A stretch of 64,000 nt of DNA from Mesorhizobium sp. Z1-4 (GCF_004000235.1 NZ_RCIO01000001.1:1054001-1118000); one strand, 5' to 3'; shown: positions 55,258 to 64,000, numbered from the stretch's first letter. Numbers and translations are program-made. The notes: generated by a model from the sequence alone, not told the origin.

Positions 55258-56637
55258 ATGGCTGATACCGTCGAAACGGCAGTTGCCGCGGCGGGCGCAC
55301 GGCCAGTCGAGCGTGGCCGATGGGAACGCTGGCTGATCGCGGGAATCGCAGGCGGGGTACTTCTCAGGCTGGCCATGCTGCTCGGACTTTCGGTTTGGTT
55401 CGAAGAACTGGGCACAGCCGGAGACTGGATCGTCGAGGGGTTGCCATGGCTGGTTCTTGCCTTCGCCGGCCTGTCGCTCATCGCCGTCATCGCCAATTCT
55501 GCAAGTGGCTTCAGCCTGTCCGGCAACCGCCTGCGCGGCCATGTCGTCGGCTGGACGATAGCCGCACTGTTACTCCTCGTATTCGACTTGCTGGGGCCGC
55601 AATTCAAACCAGCCGTTTCCGTCCTCGGCAAACCGGCGCGCATATTCATCGAATTCTGCGGCGAACACGGTCTCTTCCTCGCCGCGGTCTGCTTGCTGGT
55701 GGCCGGTGCGCTGGCTGCCAGCGGCTCGGAAAAGCAGCTCCTGTCGCGACCCGGCATCTTCGAGCGCGTCTGGGCGCTCAACCTGACGGCCAAGATCGCA
55801 GCGGTGCCGATGATGCTGGTTGCGCTCGGTGTCTTCACCGGCGGCACAGTCTGGACCGTCGTCTATTCCTTCACCGACTCCCGGCTGCTGCCGCGCGAAA
55901 AGTGGGTCGGCCTTGCGCAGTACGATCGCCTCTGGGGCGAGGATCGCTGGCTTATCTCGATCGAGAACCTGCTGATCTACGGCGTCTGTTCGCTGGTATT
56001 TTCGATCGTCATCGGTTTTCTGCTGGCCGCAATGCTCGACCAGAAGGTGCGCTTCGAGAACACATTCCGCACCATCTTCCTCTACCCCTTCGCGCTGTCC
56101 TTCATCGTCACCGGCCTCGTCTGGCAATGGGTGCTGAACCCCGACTTCGGCATACAGGGCGTGGTGCGCTCGCTTGGCTGGGAAACCTTCACTTTCGACC
56201 CGCTCTACAATCAGGACATCGTCATTTACGGCATCCTGATCGCCGGGCTGTGGCAAGGCACGGGCCTGATCATGTGCCTTATGCTGGCCGGCCTGCGCGG
56301 CATTGACGAAGAGATATGGAAAGCCGCGCGCATCGACGGCATTCCGATGTGGAAGACCTACCTGTTCATCGTCGTGCCGATGATGCGTCCGGTATTCATC
56401 ACCACGCTGGTGCTGATCGCCTCCGGCATCGTGCGCGTTTACGATCTGGTGGTGGCACAAACCAGCGGCGGACCGGGCATCGCTTCAGAGGTTCCGGCCA
56501 AATATGTCTACGACAAGATGTTCCTCGGCCAGAACCTCGCACAGGGTTTTGCCGCATCGACAATGATGCTGCTGAGCGTCCTGATCGTGCTGATCCCCTG
56601 GGCCTATCTCGAATTCGGAGGGAAGAAGCGTGGTTGA
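55258..56637 (+). CDS. Sugar ABC permease with extra four-helix N-terminal domain
   Basis: A 459-residue MalF-type permease. The standard permease (about residues 175-459) has the EAA loop 'EEIWKAARIDGIPMWKTYLFIVVP' and ends 'YLEFGGKKRG'. In front of it are about 170 additional residues with four predicted TM helices (near 25-45, 65-85, 105-122 and 135-152), roughly half again the usual size of 290-310 residues. ATG 55258 is the likely start, preceded by GGGGAGGTG; the upstream in-frame region passes through the hairpin. The extra module has no recognisable function. Confidence 0.9.
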   Translation: MADTVETAVAAAGARPVERGRWERWLIAGIAGGVLLRLAMLLGLSVWFEELGTAGDWIVEGLPWLVLAFAGLSLIAVIANSASGFSLSGNRLRGHVVGWTIAALLLLVFDLLGPQFKPAVSVLGKPARIFIEFCGEHGLFLAAVCLLVAGALAASGSEKQLLSRPGIFERVWALNLTAKIAAVPMMLVALGVFTGGTVWTVVYSFTDSRLLPREKWVGLAQYDRLWGEDRWLISIENLLIYGVCSLVFSIVIGFLLAAMLDQKVRFENTFRTIFLYPFALSFIVTGLVWQWVLNPDFGIQGVVRSLGWETFTFDPLYNQDIVIYGILIAGLWQGTGLIMCLMLAGLRGIDEEIWKAARIDGIPMWKTYLFIVVPMMRPVFITTLVLIASGIVRVYDLVVAQTSGGPGIASEVPAKYVYDKMFLGQNLAQGFAASTMMLLSVLIVLIPWAYLEFGGKKRG

Positions 56638-57574
56638 TACCGCATCCCTTCTCAAGATGGCTTCGGTTGAATCCAGCCCTGCCTATGATGCCTTGACAGG
56701 CCCGCGCGGCCCGCGCCCGCGGCCGAGATTTTCACGGCGCAATATCTTCCTCTACGGCACGCTTCTGGTTGTTGCCGTCTACTACTTGCTGCCGCTTTAC
56801 GTGATGATCGTGACATCGCTGAAAGGCATGCCGGAAATCCGGCTGGGCAACATCTTTTCCCCACCGGTGGAAATCACCTTCCAGCCCTGGGTGAAGGCCT
56901 GGGCAGAAGCCTGTACCGGGCTGAACTGCGAGGGTCTGTCGCGCGGTTTCTGGAATTCGGTCCAGATCCTCGTGCCGTCGGTGGTGCTGTCGATCGCAGT
57001 CGCCTCGGTCAACGGCTACGCGCTTGCCAACTGGCGCTTCAAGGGCGCCGATATCTTCTTCACCATCCTGATCTTCGGCGCCTTCATTCCCTATCAGGTG
57101 ATGCTCTACCCCTTGGTCATCATGCTGCGCGAGCTCGGCCTTTACGGCACGCTGTGGGGACTGGTGCTGGTTCACACGGTGTTCGGCATGCCGATCCTGA
57201 CGCTGCTCTTCCGCAATTATTTCACGTCGCTGCCGGAAGAGCTGTTCAAGGCTGCCCGCGTCGACGGGGCCGGCTTCTGGGGCATCTACTTCAAGATCAT
57301 GCTGCCGATGTCGCTGCCGATCTTTGTCGTGGCGATCATCATTCAGGTGACCGGTATCTGGAACGACTTCCTGTTCGGCGTCGTCTACACCAAGCCCGAC
57401 ACCTATCCGATGACGGTTCAGCTCAACAACATCGTCAACTCCGTGCAGGGCGTGAAGGAATACAACGTCAACATGGCGGCGACGCTGCTGACCGGCCTGG
57501 TGCCGCTGATCGTCTATTTTGTTTCTGGAAAACTCTTCGTGCGCGGCATTGCAGCCGGCGCGGTCAAGGGCTGA
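56630..57574 (+). CDS. Sugar ABC permease (MalG-type)
   Basis: A 314-residue permease with six TM segments and the EAA loop 'EELFKAARVDGAGFWGIYFKIMLP'. GTG start at 56630 overlaps the end of the preceding permease by 8 nt, with GGAGGGAAG upstream. It forms the channel with the extended permease. The N-terminal 45 residues are Arg/Pro-rich and cytoplasmic. Confidence 0.93.
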   Translation: MVDTASLLKMASVESSPAYDALTGPRGPRPRPRFSRRNIFLYGTLLVVAVYYLLPLYVMIVTSLKGMPEIRLGNIFSPPVEITFQPWVKAWAEACTGLNCEGLSRGFWNSVQILVPSVVLSIAVASVNGYALANWRFKGADIFFTILIFGAFIPYQVMLYPLVIMLRELGLYGTLWGLVLVHTVFGMPILTLLFRNYFTSLPEELFKAARVDGAGFWGIYFKIMLPMSLPIFVVAIIIQVTGIWNDFLFGVVYTKPDTYPMTVQLNNIVNSVQGVKEYNVNMAATLLTGLVPLIVYFVSGKLFVRGIAAGAVKG

Positions 57575-57589
57575 GATACGGGGCCGGAT

Positions 57590-58675
57590 ATGGCAAGTGT
57601 GGTCGTACGCGATGTTTCGCTGAATTTCGGAGCGGTCGAGGTTCTGAAATCGCTGAATATCGAGGTTGAACAGGGCGAGTTCCTGGTGCTGCTCGGGCCA
57701 TCGGGCTGCGGCAAGTCGACATTGCTGAACTGCATTGCCGGCCTGCTCGACGTCACTGACGGCCAGATTTTCATCAACGGCAAGAACGTCACCTGGGAGC
57801 AGCCGAAGGATCGCGGCATCGGCATGGTGTTCCAGTCCTATGCGCTTTATCCGCAGATGTCGGTGGAAGGGAACTTGTCCTTCGGGCTGAAGAACCAGCG
57901 CCTGCCAGCCGACGAGATCGCCGAGCGCGTGAAACGCGCCTCCGAAATCCTGCAGATCGAACCGCTGTTGAAGCGCCGCCCCTCGGCGCTTTCCGGTGGC
58001 CAGCGCCAGCGCGTCGCGATCGGCCGTGCACTGGTGCGCGACGTGGATGTGTTCCTGTTCGACGAGCCGCTTTCCAATCTCGACGCCAAGCTGCGTAACG
58101 AACTGCGCGTCGAGATCAAGCGCCTGCACCAGAAACTCGCCAACACCATGGTCTACGTCACGCATGACCAGATCGAAGCGATGACTTTGGCCGACCGTAT
58201 CGCCGTCATGCGCAACGGCATCATCCAGCAGCTCGATGCGCCGCAGGCGATCTATTCGCGGCCGGTCAATCGCTTCGTTGCCGGCTTCATCGGGTCGCCC
58301 GGCATGAACTTTCTGGAAGGGACCATCGAGGGCGGCGCGACACCCAGATTCAATGCCGGCGACACCACGATCGACACCAAAGGCTATGAGTTTGCCGACA
58401 AGCCTGAAACCGGGACGAAGGCGGTGTTCGGGGTGCGGCCCGAACATGTTATGCTCGGCGAAGCGGCCCGCGCGATGCCCTACACCAGCGAGGTCGATAT
58501 CGAGATAGTGGAGCCGATGGGCTCAGATACACTCGCCTGGACCAGGCTGGGCGGGCAGAACTTCACCTTCCGCACCGATTCCGAATACGCGCCGAAGGAA
58601 GGCGAGAAGGTACTGATCGGGTTCGATCCGGCCAGAGCCTCGCTGTTCGACGCGCACACCGATATCCGTCTCTAA
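57590..58675 (+). CDS. Sugar ABC transporter ATP-binding protein (MalK/UgpC type)
   Basis: A 361-residue ATPase with Walker A 'GPSGCGKSTLLNCIAGL', signature 'LSGGQRQRVAIGRAL', Walker B 'VFLFDEPLSNLDAKL' and a C-terminal regulatory OB domain ('FGVRPEHVMLGEAA'). It energises the two permeases encoded upstream. A 105-bp gap follows before the isomerase gene. Confidence 0.95.
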   Translation: MASVVVRDVSLNFGAVEVLKSLNIEVEQGEFLVLLGPSGCGKSTLLNCIAGLLDVTDGQIFINGKNVTWEQPKDRGIGMVFQSYALYPQMSVEGNLSFGLKNQRLPADEIAERVKRASEILQIEPLLKRRPSALSGGQRQRVAIGRALVRDVDVFLFDEPLSNLDAKLRNELRVEIKRLHQKLANTMVYVTHDQIEAMTLADRIAVMRNGIIQQLDAPQAIYSRPVNRFVAGFIGSPGMNFLEGTIEGGATPRFNAGDTTIDTKGYEFADKPETGTKAVFGVRPEHVMLGEAARAMPYTSEVDIEIVEPMGSDTLAWTRLGGQNFTFRTDSEYAPKEGEKVLIGFDPARASLFDAHTDIRL

Positions 58676-58780
58676 AGAGGCCGCGGCATTGTTCAGCGCC
58701 TAGGCCAATTTTCTCAGCCGGTGCAAGGCACCGGAAACAACCGGACCAGAAAACACAACAGATCGCGCTTGGAGCAGTCG

Positions 58781-59527
58781 ATGACCGCCTTTTCCTACCA
58801 GCTTTATTCTTCCCGCGAGTTTCCACCGCTCGAGGACACACTCGCCATGCTCAGAGGCCTCGGCTACGAGCAAGTCGAGGGTTACGGCGGCGTCTACGGC
58901 GATCCCGCTGCCTTGCGTGCAGCTCTCGACCGCAACGGTCTGGCGATGCCGTCGGGCCATTTCGGCCTCGATATGCTGGAGGACAATCCCGGCAAGGTGA
59001 TCGAGATTGCCCGTATCGCCGGGATGAAAGCGGTATTTTGCCCGCATATCGGTCCGGAGCTTCGCCCGGACAGCGCGGCCGGATGGGCCGATTTCGGCCG
59101 CAGGCTGGCGAAAGCCGGTGAGCCGATCATGAAGGCGGGCTTCACCTATGGCTGGCACAATCATGACTTCGAGTTGCGCGCGCTCGCCGACGGGTCGGTG
59201 CCACTGGCGCATCTTCTCGATGCAGCGCCCGAACTCGCCTGGGAAGCCGATATTGCCTGGGTCGCTCGCGGCGGCGCGGACCCGCTCGGATGGATCGCGC
59301 GTTATGGCGACCGGCTGGCGGCTGTCCACGTAAAGGACATAGCGCCTGCTGGCGAAAAGGCCGACGAGGACGGCTGGGAAGATGTCGGACACGGCACGAT
59401 GCCCTGGACGGCAATCTGGGCTACGTTGAAGAATACGCCCGTGGACATCTTCGTGATGGAACACGACAAGCCCAGCGACCATGAGCGCTTTGCGCGCCGG
59501 TCGATCGAAGCAGCCCGCAGTTTTTAG
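58781..59527 (+). CDS. Sugar phosphate isomerase/epimerase (AP endonuclease 2 fold)
   Basis: A 248-residue TIM-barrel protein of the xylose-isomerase-like/IolE group. Likely metal and substrate residues are Glu in 'QVEGYGG', His in 'YGWHNHDFEL', Asp in 'WEADIAWVARGG', 'AVHVKDIAP' and Glu in 'VMEHDKPSDH'. ATG 58781 with GGAG upstream; a longer in-frame start is not family-like. It is 10 nt upstream of a Gfo/Idh oxidoreductase, a common pairing for oxidised or epimerised sugar intermediates. Confidence 0.9.
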   Translation: MTAFSYQLYSSREFPPLEDTLAMLRGLGYEQVEGYGGVYGDPAALRAALDRNGLAMPSGHFGLDMLEDNPGKVIEIARIAGMKAVFCPHIGPELRPDSAAGWADFGRRLAKAGEPIMKAGFTYGWHNHDFELRALADGSVPLAHLLDAAPELAWEADIAWVARGGADPLGWIARYGDRLAAVHVKDIAPAGEKADEDGWEDVGHGTMPWTAIWATLKNTPVDIFVMEHDKPSDHERFARRSIEAARSF

Positions 59528-59537
59528 GAGAGCGCAA

Positions 59538-60698
59538 ATGGCCAGCAAGAGCGGAGCCGGGAAACTCGGCGTCGGCGTTATGGGCTGCGGCAATATCTCA
59601 GCAGCGTATTTCTCGCTGTCGAAGCTGTTCAAGGGGATGGAAATCCGTGCCTGCGCCGACCTCGACATGAAACTCGCGCAGTCGCGGGCAGCGGAATATG
59701 GAGTGCGTGCTGAAAAGCCCGCCAACCTTCTGTCGGCCGGCGATATCGACATTGTCGTCAACCTGACCATTCCGGCGGCCCATTACGAGGTGTCGAAAGC
59801 AGCGCTCGACGCCGGCAAGCACGTGTATTCCGAAAAGCCGTTCGTACTGTCAGTGAAGGAAGGGCTGGACCTGAAGAAGTGCGCCGACAGAAAAGGCCTG
59901 CGGGTTGGTTCCGCGCCGGACACGTTTCTCGGCGGCTCGCACCAGCTTGCCCGCAGGATCATCGATGCCGGCGACGTCGGCAAGATCACCAGCGGCACAG
60001 CCTATGTGATGAGCCACGGCATGGAGCACTGGCACCCGAACCCGGATTTCTTCTTCCAGCCGGGCGGCGGACCGGTGCTCGACGTCGGCCCCTATTACGT
60101 GACCAACCTGATTCAGCTCGTCGGCCCCGTGAAACGGGTCGCAGCGTTCTCGTCTACGCCCGCTACGCACCGCACCATCACGTCGAAGCCGCGTTATGGC
60201 GAGAAGGTCAAGGTCGAGACCCCGACCACGATCCACTCCGTGCTCGAATTCGAAAACGGCGCGGTGATTACGCTCAACGCAAGCTGGGACGTATGGGCTC
60301 ACGGTCATTCGCCGATGGAGCTCTATGGCGAAACCGGAACTCTGTTCCTTCCCGATCCGAACTTTTTCGGCGGCGACGTGGGCCAGACGAAAGCCGGCAA
60401 GAGGCTGAAGAAAAATCCGACCTGGAAGCACCCGCTTGGCATTCCGAACCAGAAGCACAGCGAAGGCATGATGGCCAACTACCGCACGATCGGCCTGGCC
60501 GACATGGCGCTGGCTATTGCGGAAGGCCGCCCGCACCGCTGCTCGCTGGAGCTGTCGCTGCACGCGGTGGAGGTCATGCTTGCAATTCTACAGGCCGGCG
60601 AGACCGGCAGGGTCGTCACCTTGAAGACAAGCTGCGAGCGCCCGGCGGCTCTTGGCGTGGCCGAAGCCAAGGCTATGATGAAGAAGAAAAAGGGCTAG
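59538..60698 (+). CDS. Gfo/Idh/MocA-family oxidoreductase
   Basis: A 386-residue NAD(P)-dependent sugar dehydrogenase. Rossmann motif 'GVGVMGCGNISAAYF', the catalytic-Lys signature 'YSEKPFVLS' and the C-terminal beta-sheet domain with 'DVGPYYVTNLIQLVGPVK' and 'HSPMELYGETGTLFL'. AGGAG lies 6-7 nt before ATG 59538. Together with the isomerase it probably oxidises or epimerises a monosaccharide released from the imported glycoside. Confidence 0.93.
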   Translation: MASKSGAGKLGVGVMGCGNISAAYFSLSKLFKGMEIRACADLDMKLAQSRAAEYGVRAEKPANLLSAGDIDIVVNLTIPAAHYEVSKAALDAGKHVYSEKPFVLSVKEGLDLKKCADRKGLRVGSAPDTFLGGSHQLARRIIDAGDVGKITSGTAYVMSHGMEHWHPNPDFFFQPGGGPVLDVGPYYVTNLIQLVGPVKRVAAFSSTPATHRTITSKPRYGEKVKVETPTTIHSVLEFENGAVITLNASWDVWAHGHSPMELYGETGTLFLPDPNFFGGDVGQTKAGKRLKKNPTWKHPLGIPNQKHSEGMMANYRTIGLADMALAIAEGRPHRCSLELSLHAVEVMLAILQAGETGRVVTLKTSCERPAALGVAEAKAMMKKKKG

Positions 60699-60726
60699 AC
60701 CGGCCACCGGCCGGTAGGAGATTTGT

Positions 60727-61776
60727 ATGACCCATTGGGTGCCTGCCGAACATCGTTATGATGGAATGTTCTACAACCGCTGCGGCAAGTCCGGCCTCAA
60801 ACTGCCGGCCATTTCGCTCGGCCTGTGGCACAATTTCGGCGGCGACACGCCGCACGACCTCAAACAGGCCATGTGCCGGCGGGCCTTCGATCTGGGCATC
60901 ACCCATTTCGACCTCGCCAACAATTACGGCCCGCCACCCGGTTCGGCGGAGGAGGCATTCGGCAAGATCCTGCGTGAGGATTTCGCCGGTTTTCGCGACG
61001 AGCTGATCATCTCTTCCAAGGCAGGTTATCTGATGTGGCCCGGGCCTTATGGCGAATGGGGCAGCCGCAAATATCTGATCTCAAGTCTCGACCAGAGCCT
61101 GAAGCGTATGGGTCTCGACTATGTCGACATCTTCTATTCGCACCGCTTCGACCCCGACACGCCGCTTGAGGAAACGATGGGCGCGCTGGACCAGATCGTG
61201 CGTTCGGGCAAAGCGCTCTATGCCGGGATCTCCTCCTACAACTCGAAGCGCACGCGCGAGGCCGTCGCCATACTGAAAGAGCTAGGCACGCCCTGCCTGA
61301 TCCACCAACCAAGCTATTCCATGATCAACCGCTGGGTGGAGGATGACGGTCTGCTCGACACGCTGGACGACCTCAGTATCGGTTCGATCGTCTTTTCGCC
61401 GCTGGCGCAGGGCATGCTCACCAACAAATATCTTGGTGGCATACCCGACGCGAGCCGCGCGGCGCAGGGCAAATCGCTCAAGAGCGAATTCCTCAACGAC
61501 AAGACACTGGCCGGCATTCGGGCGCTCAACGAAATCGCAAGAAAGCGCGGCCAGACGCTGGCGCAGATGGCGCTGGCCTGGGTGCTGCGCGGCGGGCGCG
61601 TGACGACGGCGCTGATCGGCGCCAGCCGCCCCGAGCAGATCGACGACTGCGTGGCCGCCCTTCAGAACCTCGAATTCTCGAAGGACGAACTCGCCGAAAT
61701 CGACAAATACGCCATGGACGCCGACATCAATCTGTGGGCCGCTTCGGCGGAACGTGCCGGCCCTTCGCGCAACTAA
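60727..61776 (+). CDS. Aldo/keto reductase (YghZ-type)
   Basis: A 349-residue AKR14-like enzyme; E. coli YghZ reduces L-glyceraldehyde 3-phosphate and methylglyoxal. The catalytic tetrad is readable: Asp and Tyr in 'HFDLANNYGPP', Lys in 'ISSKAGYLM', His in 'FYSHRFDP'. The C-terminal NADP-binding segment is 'TALIGASRPEQIDDCV'. GTAGGAG precedes the ATG. In this operon it may reduce an aldehyde or keto-sugar intermediate. Confidence 0.93.
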   Translation: MTHWVPAEHRYDGMFYNRCGKSGLKLPAISLGLWHNFGGDTPHDLKQAMCRRAFDLGITHFDLANNYGPPPGSAEEAFGKILREDFAGFRDELIISSKAGYLMWPGPYGEWGSRKYLISSLDQSLKRMGLDYVDIFYSHRFDPDTPLEETMGALDQIVRSGKALYAGISSYNSKRTREAVAILKELGTPCLIHQPSYSMINRWVEDDGLLDTLDDLSIGSIVFSPLAQGMLTNKYLGGIPDASRAAQGKSLKSEFLNDKTLAGIRALNEIARKRGQTLAQMALAWVLRGGRVTTALIGASRPEQIDDCVAALQNLEFSKDELAEIDKYAMDADINLWAASAERAGPSRN

Positions 61777-61785
61777 GCCGGTGCC

Positions 61786-63396
61786 GTGATCGTCAATCCG
61801 ATCCTGCCCGGCTTCAATCCCGACCCTTCGATCTGCCGGGTCGGAGACGATTATTACATCGCCACCTCCACGTTCGAATGGTATCCCGGCGTCCAGATTC
61901 ACCACTCGAAAGACCTTGCCAACTGGCGGCTGGTCAGGCGCCCGCTGGAGCGCGCCAGCCAGCTCGACATGCGCGGCAATCCGGATTCCGGCGGCATCTG
62001 GGCGCCCTGCCTGTCATATGCCGACGGGCTGTTCTGGCTGGTCTATACCGACGTCAAGCGCATCGACGGGTCGTTCAAAGACACGCACAATTACATCGTC
62101 ACCTCGCCGACCATCGAGGGTGAGTGGTCGGATCCGATCTACGCCAATTCGAGCGGTTTCGATCCATCGCTGTTCCATGATGACGACGGCCGCAAATGGT
62201 TTCTCAACATGCTGTGGAACCATGTGTCGCCGGGCGTCGGCGGATCACCGAAACATCCGTCCTTTGCCGGCATATTGCTGCAGGAATTTGATGCGGCTGC
62301 CGGCAAGCTTGTCGGGCCGGTGAAGAACATTTTTGCCGGCAGCCCGCACGGGCTGGTCGAAGGCCCGCATCTCTTCAAGCGCGATGGCTGGTACTATCTC
62401 ACCACGGCGGAAGGCGGCACCGGCTACGACCACGCGGTTACCTATGCCCGCTCGCGTCAGATCGACGGCCCCTACGAACTGCACCCCGAAACCTTCCTCG
62501 TCACGTCCAAGGAGGCGCCCGACGCAGCACTGCAGCGCGCCGGTCACGGGCAGATGGTGGAGACTACGGATGGCAGCTTCTACCACACCCATCTGACAGG
62601 CCGTCCGCTTCAGGGCACCCGGCGCTCGCCGCTTGGCCGCGAAACCGCGATCCAGAAGGTCGAATGGAGTGACGATGGCTGGCCGCGACTTGCAGGCGGC
62701 GGAGTGGTTCCTTCGCTCGAGGTGCCCGCGCCCTTTGGCGCAAAAACGAAGCCGAAACCAGAAATCGTTCGGCATGACTTTTCGAGCGCCGACCTGCCGC
62801 TCGATTTCCAGTGGCTGCGTTCGCCGGCGCCGGGGCGCATCTTCTCACTGACGGAGCGGCCCGGTCACCTTCGGCTTTATGGCCGTGAGTCGGTTGGCAG
62901 CTGGTTCGAGCAGGCGCTTGTCGCGCGCCGGCAGGAGGATTTTGCCTTTCGCGCCGAAACCGAACTTGATTTCCAGCCGGAGCATTTTCAGCAGGCGGCG
63001 GGCCTGACGCATTATTACAACCGCCACAAATTCCACTTCGCGGCGATTACCCACGACGCGAAAAAGGGACGCGTGCTGCGCATCATGTCCTGCCTCGGCG
63101 ATTGGCCGGAAAGCCGGCTGACATTCTTTCCCGAGGAACCGGTCGCTGTCGGCAATGGTCCGGTCTCGCTGGCCGCCGAGGTTGACGGCGCGGCACTTCA
63201 GTTTTTCTGGCGCCAGGGCAAATCCGATTGGGTGCCGCTGGGGCCGGAGCTTGATGCGAGCCTGATCTCGGATGAGGCGGGCCGCGGCGAACATGCCTCC
63301 TTCACAGGCGCTTTCGTCGGCATGCTGGCCTTCGATGTTTCGGGCACGGCGATGCCGGCCGACTTCGCATATTTCGAATATCGCCGCGTGGTCTGA
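61786..63396 (+). CDS. Glycoside hydrolase family 43 (beta-xylosidase/arabinofuranosidase-like)
   Basis: A 536-residue cytosolic enzyme. A five-bladed beta-propeller (about 1-310) carries the GH43 residues: general base Asp in 'NPILPGFNPDPSICR', the pKa-modulating Asp in 'NSSGFDPSLFHDDDG' and the acid Glu in 'HGLVEGPHLFKRDGWYYL'. A C-terminal beta-sandwich (about 335-536) follows, as in XynB-type xylosidases. GTG start at 61786, 9 nt after the reductase. No signal peptide, so it acts on short imported oligosaccharides such as xylo-oligosaccharides; the exact linkage is not fixed by sequence. Confidence 0.93.
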   Translation: MIVNPILPGFNPDPSICRVGDDYYIATSTFEWYPGVQIHHSKDLANWRLVRRPLERASQLDMRGNPDSGGIWAPCLSYADGLFWLVYTDVKRIDGSFKDTHNYIVTSPTIEGEWSDPIYANSSGFDPSLFHDDDGRKWFLNMLWNHVSPGVGGSPKHPSFAGILLQEFDAAAGKLVGPVKNIFAGSPHGLVEGPHLFKRDGWYYLTTAEGGTGYDHAVTYARSRQIDGPYELHPETFLVTSKEAPDAALQRAGHGQMVETTDGSFYHTHLTGRPLQGTRRSPLGRETAIQKVEWSDDGWPRLAGGGVVPSLEVPAPFGAKTKPKPEIVRHDFSSADLPLDFQWLRSPAPGRIFSLTERPGHLRLYGRESVGSWFEQALVARRQEDFAFRAETELDFQPEHFQQAAGLTHYYNRHKFHFAAITHDAKKGRVLRIMSCLGDWPESRLTFFPEEPVAVGNGPVSLAAEVDGAALQFFWRQGKSDWVPLGPELDASLISDEAGRGEHASFTGAFVGMLAFDVSGTAMPADFAYFEYRRVV

Positions 63397-63501
63397 TCAA
63401 CCGTCCGCGCGCCGGGGTCTCGTTCGACACACCGATTTTTGAGCCCCACCGCTCTGCGACGCTGCTAGAAGGTGTCAACCTTACGAGCGGGAGCCGAAGC
63501 C

Positions 63502-64000
63502 ATGTCCAGTATCACACAGCGCCTCGAATTCACCGGTCATTCCGGCGCGAAGCTCGCCGCCAGGCTCGATTTGCCCAACGGGCCGTTGCGCGCCTACGCG
63601 CTCTTTGCGCATTGCTTCACCTGCTCCAAGGACGTGGTGGCCGCGCGGCGCATCGCGGCCTCACTCGCGCGAGAAGGCATCGCCGTGCTGCGCTTCGATT
63701 TTACCGGGTTGGGCTCCAGCGAGGGCGAATTCGCCTCGACCAACTTCTCCACCAATTGCGGCGACCTGTTTTCGGCCATCGAATATCTGCGCGAAAATTA
63801 CGAGGCGCCGGCCGTGCTGATCGGCCATTCGCTTGGCGGCGCGGCGGTGCTGGCTATTGCGAAGGATGTGCCCGAGGCAAAGGCAGTGGTAGCGATCGGT
63901 GCACCGGCGGATGCCGGGCATGTGCTCCACAATCTGGGTACGACGCTGGAGACCATCCGCGCCGAGGGCGAGGCCGAAGTCGATCTGGCCGGCCGCAAGT
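63502..64000 (+). CDS. Alpha/beta hydrolase-OsmC fusion protein (5' part, truncated by window end)
   Basis: The reading frame starts at ATG 63502 and is still open at the last base; 166 residues are visible. They form an alpha/beta hydrolase domain: 'YALFAHCFTCSKDVVAARRIA', 'VLRFDFTGLGSSEGEFASTNF' and the nucleophile elbow 'VLIGHSLGGAAVLAIA'. This sequence is typical of bifunctional proteins in which an OsmC peroxidase domain follows at about residue 260. The OsmC part lies outside the window, so the fusion is inferred. GAGCGGGAG lies 11-19 nt upstream of the ATG. Confidence 0.85.
   Translation, partial: MSSITQRLEFTGHSGAKLAARLDLPNGPLRAYALFAHCFTCSKDVVAARRIAASLAREGIAVLRFDFTGLGSSEGEFASTNFSTNCGDLFSAIEYLRENYEAPAVLIGHSLGGAAVLAIAKDVPEAKAVVAIGAPADAGHVLHNLGTTLETIRAEGEAEVDLAGRK

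Noticed and set aside
56732-58447. 571-residue open frame on the minus strand opposite the sugar permease and ATPase genes
   Set aside because: Antisense shadow of the MalG-type permease and ATPase; composition (His, Arg and Asp rich) and lack of motifs argue against coding.

Overview
The window reads as chromosomal DNA of a high-GC alphaproteobacterium of the Rhizobiales/Hyphomicrobiales, probably near the Phyllobacteriaceae (Mesorhizobium-like). The basis is a Shemin-type 5-aminolevulinate synthase, an AglR-AglEFGAK alpha-glucoside locus, a Fur/Mur-sitABCD pair, CsgH-type curli genes and several families of short GC-rich palindromic repeats. Genes are tightly packed with many 1-8 nt overlaps. 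I see no tRNA, rRNA, IS element, prophage or CRISPR array.

Layout. 0-3.6 kb: a GST, the end of a urease accessory operon (ureE, ureF, a small membrane gene, ureG) and a convergent nucleoside-kinase-like gene. 3.7-7.2 kb: an orphan TRAP substrate-binding protein, an unrecognised ORF, a GntR regulator and a divergent MetE-like gene. 7.2-9.3 kb: hemA behind a perfect FNR/FixK box, then pncA. 9.4-16.4 kb: a six-gene translationally coupled operon with molybdenum hydroxylase subunits, a 6-hydroxynicotinate-reductase-like protein, UPF0280, an 'amino acid synthesis' (PF06684) protein and a MarR regulator. 16.6-18.1 kb: two curlin-repeat proteins around a CsgH-like chaperone. 18.1-24.6 kb: a membrane protein, a fused HyuA-HyuB oxoprolinase/hydantoinase, ferredoxin-NADP reductase, an MntA/HepT toxin-antitoxin pair whose hepT looks frameshifted, and a stand-alone Lrp ligand domain. 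24.6-32.6 kb: aglR-aglEFGAK. 32.7-37.7 kb: the branched-chain 2-oxoacid dehydrogenase complex. 38-40.9 kb: pncB and a polytopic membrane protein. 41-45.8 kb: a five-gene branched-chain-type ABC importer. 45.7-49.8 kb: sitABCD and mur. 49.8-52.4 kb: a hydrolase and 6-phosphogluconate dehydrogenase. 52.4-63.4 kb: a LacI-controlled oligosaccharide locus (ABC importer, isomerase, two oxidoreductases, GH43). The window ends inside an alpha/beta hydrolase-OsmC gene.

Main result. A 20-bp motif, identical at 15 of 20 positions, occurs just three times that I could find, each time in a promoter region: before the molybdenum-hydroxylase operon (9385), before the hydantoinase/lactamase gene (22670) and before the ABC importer (40916). 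With the MarR gene inside the operon, this suggests one scattered regulon for uptake and breakdown of an N-heterocyclic compound: import, hydroxylation by a Mo enzyme, reduction by an Hnr-like enzyme, ring opening by an ATP-dependent lactamase. The logic resembles the reductive nicotinate pathway of Eubacterium barkeri but with a different ring-opening enzyme. The substrate is not proven by the sequence.

A second theme is palindromic repeats that have become part of genes. One 129-bp element sits in frame in the linker of the HyuA-HyuB fusion. A sister element separates the binding-protein gene of the importer from its permease and supplies the permease gene's ribosome-binding site.
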